Shown in pieces: positions 61,458 through 64,000 of a stretch of 64,000 bases of DNA (the first letter of the stretch is position 1; every line of letters begins with the position of its first letter). The notes beneath the pieces were generated by a model, which was given only the letters and a program-made list of their open reading frames with translations, was not told the DNA's origin and ran no database searches. The translations under genes and the position numbers were made by a program. The DNA lies in contig NZ_JAPHOV010000001.1 of the NCBI RefSeq assembly GCF_026191185.1, positions 2,227,001 through 2,291,000 on the forward strand. Direction: 5' to 3'. This DNA is from Legionella sp. PATHC032 (GTDB lineage Bacteria; Pseudomonadota; Gammaproteobacteria; Legionellales; Legionellaceae).

Positions 61458-62926
61458 ATGATAAAAGGGAATCAAAATAACTCATCTTCTGGATGGGCAG
61501 AGAGTGAGTTCGGAATAGTTAATTTTGGTGATAAACGATTAAGTAAAAGACTTCTAAAAATAGCAGATAGCTTTGCCAACTCCCCTGAATGTTCAATAAA
61601 TCGAGCATGTGACGATTGGCATCAAAGTAAAGCAGCTTATAGATTTTTTCAAAATGATGCTGTATCGGAAAGAAAAATCCTTGATAGTCATATCACTAAA
61701 ACTATTGAAAGAGCCAAGAACTATCCAACTATTTTAGCCATCCAGGATACGAGTTATATTTCTTATAAAAATCATAAAAAGACTGAAGGATTAGGAATTA
61801 TAGCAGCTAGAGTTCGCTCTAAAACAACTAATTTTCAAACTCATGGATTGGTAATGCATACCACATTTGCAGTAACTACAGAAGGCCTGCCTATAGGATT
61901 ACTGGATCAAAAAATTAGTTCTAGACCGCTTTTAGATGAGACAGTAAAGGAGTTGAAAAAAAGAAGTCATAATATCGCTCTTCCTATAGAGGAAAAAGAA
62001 AGTATGCGTTGGATCGAGTCTCTCGAACACTCTAATAATTATCCGGATTTAAAAAATGCTAAGGTGGTTACTGTTTGTGATAGAGAGGCAGATATTTATG
62101 ATTTATTTGAAGTAGCATCGACAAATCAATGTCCTTTTGTAGTGAGGGCACGTCAAGATAGAACAGTAAATAAGACATCAATTTACTCTAAAAAAAGTGG
62201 TGAAAAATTATGGGATTTGGTGAGTGGTTCGCCTTGTCGGGGGGAAATTCAAGTCACTATTCCTGCTCGAGATAATAAGCCTAAAAGAACAGCAACATTA
62301 GAAGTAAGGTTTGATCATTTTGTGATGAACCCTCCTAAAAATAACGTGAAACGTAAAACCAGAACACTCCCTGATTTAAAACTAAATGCAGTGTATGTCA
62401 TAGAACAATCTCCTCCTCTGGGCGAAGAGCCTATGAATTGGATGTTGTTGACCAACATAGACATTAATAATTTTGAAGAGGCAGTAGAAAAAATACAATG
62501 GTATTGCTTAAGATGGAGGATAGAAATTTTTCACAAAATCTTAAAATCTGGTTTTAAAGTTGAAGAATGCAGGCTCGGTGCAGCCGATAGATTAGTTCGC
62601 TTTCTTACAATAATGAGTGTCATTGCATGGCGAATTTTTTTTATCACACTAGTTGCTAGAGAAAGCCCCGATCTTCCTTGTTCGTTCTTATTGGCTAATG
62701 AGGAATGGAACGTCTTGTATACCAAAATACATCATACAAAACACTATCCTGAAACACCACCCACAATAAAAGAAGCCGTGAAATGGATAGCTCAGCTAGG
62801 CGGCTTTTTAGCCCGTAAAAACGATGGGGAACCTGGTCCTATAACATTGTGGAGAGGATGGAAAAGATTAGTCGACCTTGCGGAAGGTTGGAATCTTGCT
62901 CTTTCTTAGTTATGGGTAATAGTAAG
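61356..62926 (+). mobile_element. IS4-family (IS50 group) insertion sequence, 1,571 bp
   Basis: Terminal inverted repeats CTTACTATTACCCATAA (61356-61372) and TTATGGGTAATAGTAAG (62910-62926) are perfect over 17 bp. The 9-bp sequence CCTAAGAAC flanks both ends (61347-61355 and 62927-62935), a target duplication of the size made by IS50/Tn5. One transposase gene fills it. Confidence 0.95.
61458..62909 (+). CDS. IS4-family Tn5-type transposase
   Basis: 483 residues, about the size of Tn5 transposase. DDE triad Asp97 (AIQDTSY; Tn5 also uses Asp97), Asp208 (TVCDREADIYD) and Glu356. Y349-R352-E356-K363 forms the YREK signature with exact spacing. Stop codon abuts the right terminal repeat. Appears intact. 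Confidence 0.95.
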   Translation: MIKGNQNNSSSGWAESEFGIVNFGDKRLSKRLLKIADSFANSPECSINRACDDWHQSKAAYRFFQNDAVSERKILDSHITKTIERAKNYPTILAIQDTSYISYKNHKKTEGLGIIAARVRSKTTNFQTHGLVMHTTFAVTTEGLPIGLLDQKISSRPLLDETVKELKKRSHNIALPIEEKESMRWIESLEHSNNYPDLKNAKVVTVCDREADIYDLFEVASTNQCPFVVRARQDRTVNKTSIYSKKSGEKLWDLVSGSPCRGEIQVTIPARDNKPKRTATLEVRFDHFVMNPPKNNVKRKTRTLPDLKLNAVYVIEQSPPLGEEPMNWMLLTNIDINNFEEAVEKIQWYCLRWRIEIFHKILKSGFKVEECRLGAADRLVRFLTIMSVIAWRIFFITLVARESPDLPCSFLLANEEWNVLYTKIHHTKHYPETPPTIKEAVKWIAQLGGFLARKNDGEPGPITLWRGWKRLVDLAEGWNLALS

Positions 62927-62931
62927 CCTAA

Positions 62932-62965
62932 GAACGCAGCATGCGACTTTCACCGCACTACGCTC
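62932..62965 (-). ncRNA. Group II intron domain V
   Basis: 34 nt, the canonical length, from GAGCGTAG to GCGTTC on the minus strand with a GTGAAAGT apical loop and the AGC triad near the start. It lies 14 nt downstream of the maturase stop. It remains intact because the IS target duplication restores its last 4 nt. Confidence 0.8.
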
Positions 62966-62979
62966 AAGCCTTTCTGAAG

Positions 62980-64000
62980 CTATTCACCCAGCAGGTATTC
63001 GCTACCAATAACATTCAATTGTTTGTCCTTTATTCGTTGAACAAAGGAGCAGTCTTTAGCCCATTTTTTTCTATCTTCAAAGTATTTAACATACTCGGGT
63101 AGATAGGGGTTGGCGCTCGACCTAATTTTGACGTGTCGTTGTATTTTTATATCCATCATTTTGTTAATACAAACATACTTCTTCGTACCGTCCTTGGCCT
63201 TAACCACGTCACTAAAAATCCAGCGCCTTGTAAGGCTACGATTTCGAAAATAACGATCCATTGCTTTATAGCGATTATGACCACTAAACTTCCTCATCGT
63301 CCAACGGAATGTTTCTTGATATATGTAATTATCCAGTTCGGAAAATGTTGCTTTTGAGACGACTTTTCGATGATAGTTAGCCCATCCTTTTATGATAGGA
63401 TTCAGCGCTGAGATAAGCTCCGAGCCTTTCCAACCATATCCTTTCTTGACGGTCTCTTTGATTTTCATTTGTACGGATTTAATGCTGTCTTTTGAGGGCG
63501 TAGTTAAGAACTTACCCTTATATTTCCTGACATTAAATCCGAGAAAATCAAAGCCTTCCTCGATATGCACAATTTTGGTTTTTTCCTGTGACAATGAAAG
63601 ACCTCGTTGTGCAAGAAAGTTTGAAATTATCGGCATCACTTTTTCTTTGAGGATATCAGGACTGTTTGCAGTTACGATGAAATCATCGGCAAAACGAATA
63701 TAATTTATTTTATTGCCTTGCCCACAGCCGGAGTGAATTTCCCTCTCAAGTCCGTCTAGAACCATATTTGCGAGCAGTGGTGAGGCTGGACCACCTTGCG
63801 GAGTACCTCGTGCTGTTTCAAATAATTGATTCTTTTCCATGTAGCCTGCCTGCAACCACTGTGTTAGCACTCGTTGATCTATTATGATATTACTTTTGAG
63901 CCATCCATGATCAATTTCATCAAAACAGGCCTTAATGTCGCCTTCTAAAATCCATTGAGCGCAATTTTTCCGTGCCAAGGTTGCATAGCACTGGTATATC
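62980..64000 (-). CDS. Group II intron reverse transcriptase/maturase, 5' end cut by window
   Basis: The frame continues to the window edge (YQCYATLARKN...), so the TTG at 63978 is internal. RT motifs: ILEGDIKACFDEID, GTPQGGPASPLLANM, YIRFADDFIV. The maturase domain includes NPIIKGWANYHRKVVSKATF. No HNH endonuclease Cys motif follows, so it ends soon after the DNA-binding region. Confidence 0.93.
   Translation of the reverse strand, partial: IYQCYATLARKNCAQWILEGDIKACFDEIDHGWLKSNIIIDQRVLTQWLQAGYMEKNQLFETARGTPQGGPASPLLANMVLDGLEREIHSGCGQGNKINYIRFADDFIVTANSPDILKEKVMPIISNFLAQRGLSLSQEKTKIVHIEEGFDFLGFNVRKYKGKFLTTPSKDSIKSVQMKIKETVKKGYGWKGSELISALNPIIKGWANYHRKVVSKATFSELDNYIYQETFRWTMRKFSGHNRYKAMDRYFRNRSLTRRWIFSDVVKAKDGTKKYVCINKMMDIKIQRHVKIRSSANPYLPEYVKYFEDRKKWAKDCSFVQRIKDKQLNVIGSEYLLGE

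Larger units (their letters stand above)
61311..64000 (-). mobile_element. Group II intron, interrupted by an IS; extends past the window
   Basis: On the minus strand: reverse transcriptase/maturase, then a 34-nt domain V, then a domain VI hairpin ending near 61311. Domains V and VI are separated by the IS at 61356-62926. Domains I-III and the 5' splice site lie beyond 64000. The 3' boundary is approximate. Confidence 0.82.

Noticed and set aside
63978-64000. Complete reverse transcriptase starting with TTG at 63978
   Set aside because: The frame is open to the window edge with family-like residues (YQCYATLARK), so the gene is truncated by the window.
1-64000. CRISPR array
   Set aside because: No regularly spaced direct repeats with unique spacers were seen; the only close tandem repeat is the coding core repeat at 54466-54508.

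Overview
The window reads as chromosome of a Legionella species. The reasons are a lvrR-lvrA-lvrB-lvrC block (the last gene encodes a CsrA paralogue) directly upstream of an RP4-type trb/tra conjugation set, as in the known Legionella trb/tra genomic islands, together with AT-rich gamma-proteobacterial coding style. Almost everything here is accessory DNA: a conjugative element carrying metal-resistance cargo abuts a second island that has its own integrase, and the right edge holds a group II intron broken by an insertion sequence.

Positions 1-22100 are metal cargo, nearly all on the minus strand. There are two complete or near-complete tripartite RND metal exporters. The first is 1-4590, with its pump cut by the window edge. 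The second is 12335-17959, CusA/CusB-like with the three copper-binding methionines conserved. There are also two P-type ATPases, one CopA-like and one Ca2+-type P2A, two tiny His/Gly-tailed lipoproteins, a His-rich exported protein and a diguanylate cyclase. Inside the second efflux operon sits an overlapping trio: beta-CASP nuclease, AMP/thymidine-phosphorylase family enzyme and PRPP synthetase. It looks like an RNA/nucleotide salvage module.

Positions 22100-44180 are the transfer machinery. An S24-type repressor (LvrR) is divergent from lvrABC, which runs into trbB-C-D-E-F-G-H-I-J-K-L, traG and traF in exactly RP4 order, mostly with ATGA overlaps. An ArdC/zincin/Toprim protein follows. A relaxosome block then reads the other way (traI, traJ), with an RP4-like oriT and nic site before traK-traL-traM. 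A traH-like gene with its own strong ribosome binding site is embedded in another frame of traI. Positions 44234-48028 hold a Cas4-like/DEDD DUF2779 nuclease and an AbiE toxin-antitoxin pair.

At 48402-48449 lies the 3' half of a tRNA-Arg(TCG), flanked by repeated integrase-arm-like motifs. It is followed by int, an excisionase-like gene, a small HTH gene and a second S24 repressor behind two perfect palindromes. This begins a second, separately regulated island.

The most exciting content is at 52419-54665: a split borosin RiPP operon. A 72-residue precursor has a helical leader and two copies of a DMSHV(I/F)P core unit. An alpha-N-methyltransferase of the OphMA/SonM family has its catalytic Tyr/Arg/Tyr conserved, and an MFS exporter follows. 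Beside it are an unrecognised 435-residue protein, a tandem pair of ATM1/HMT1-like ABC exporters, an aldo/keto reductase, a GNAT acetyltransferase, a NYN-LOTUS ribonuclease-like protein and a MazG-like protein. The window ends in a group II intron (reverse transcriptase, domains V and VI) whose domains V and VI are separated by an IS50-group IS4 element with a 9-bp target duplication.
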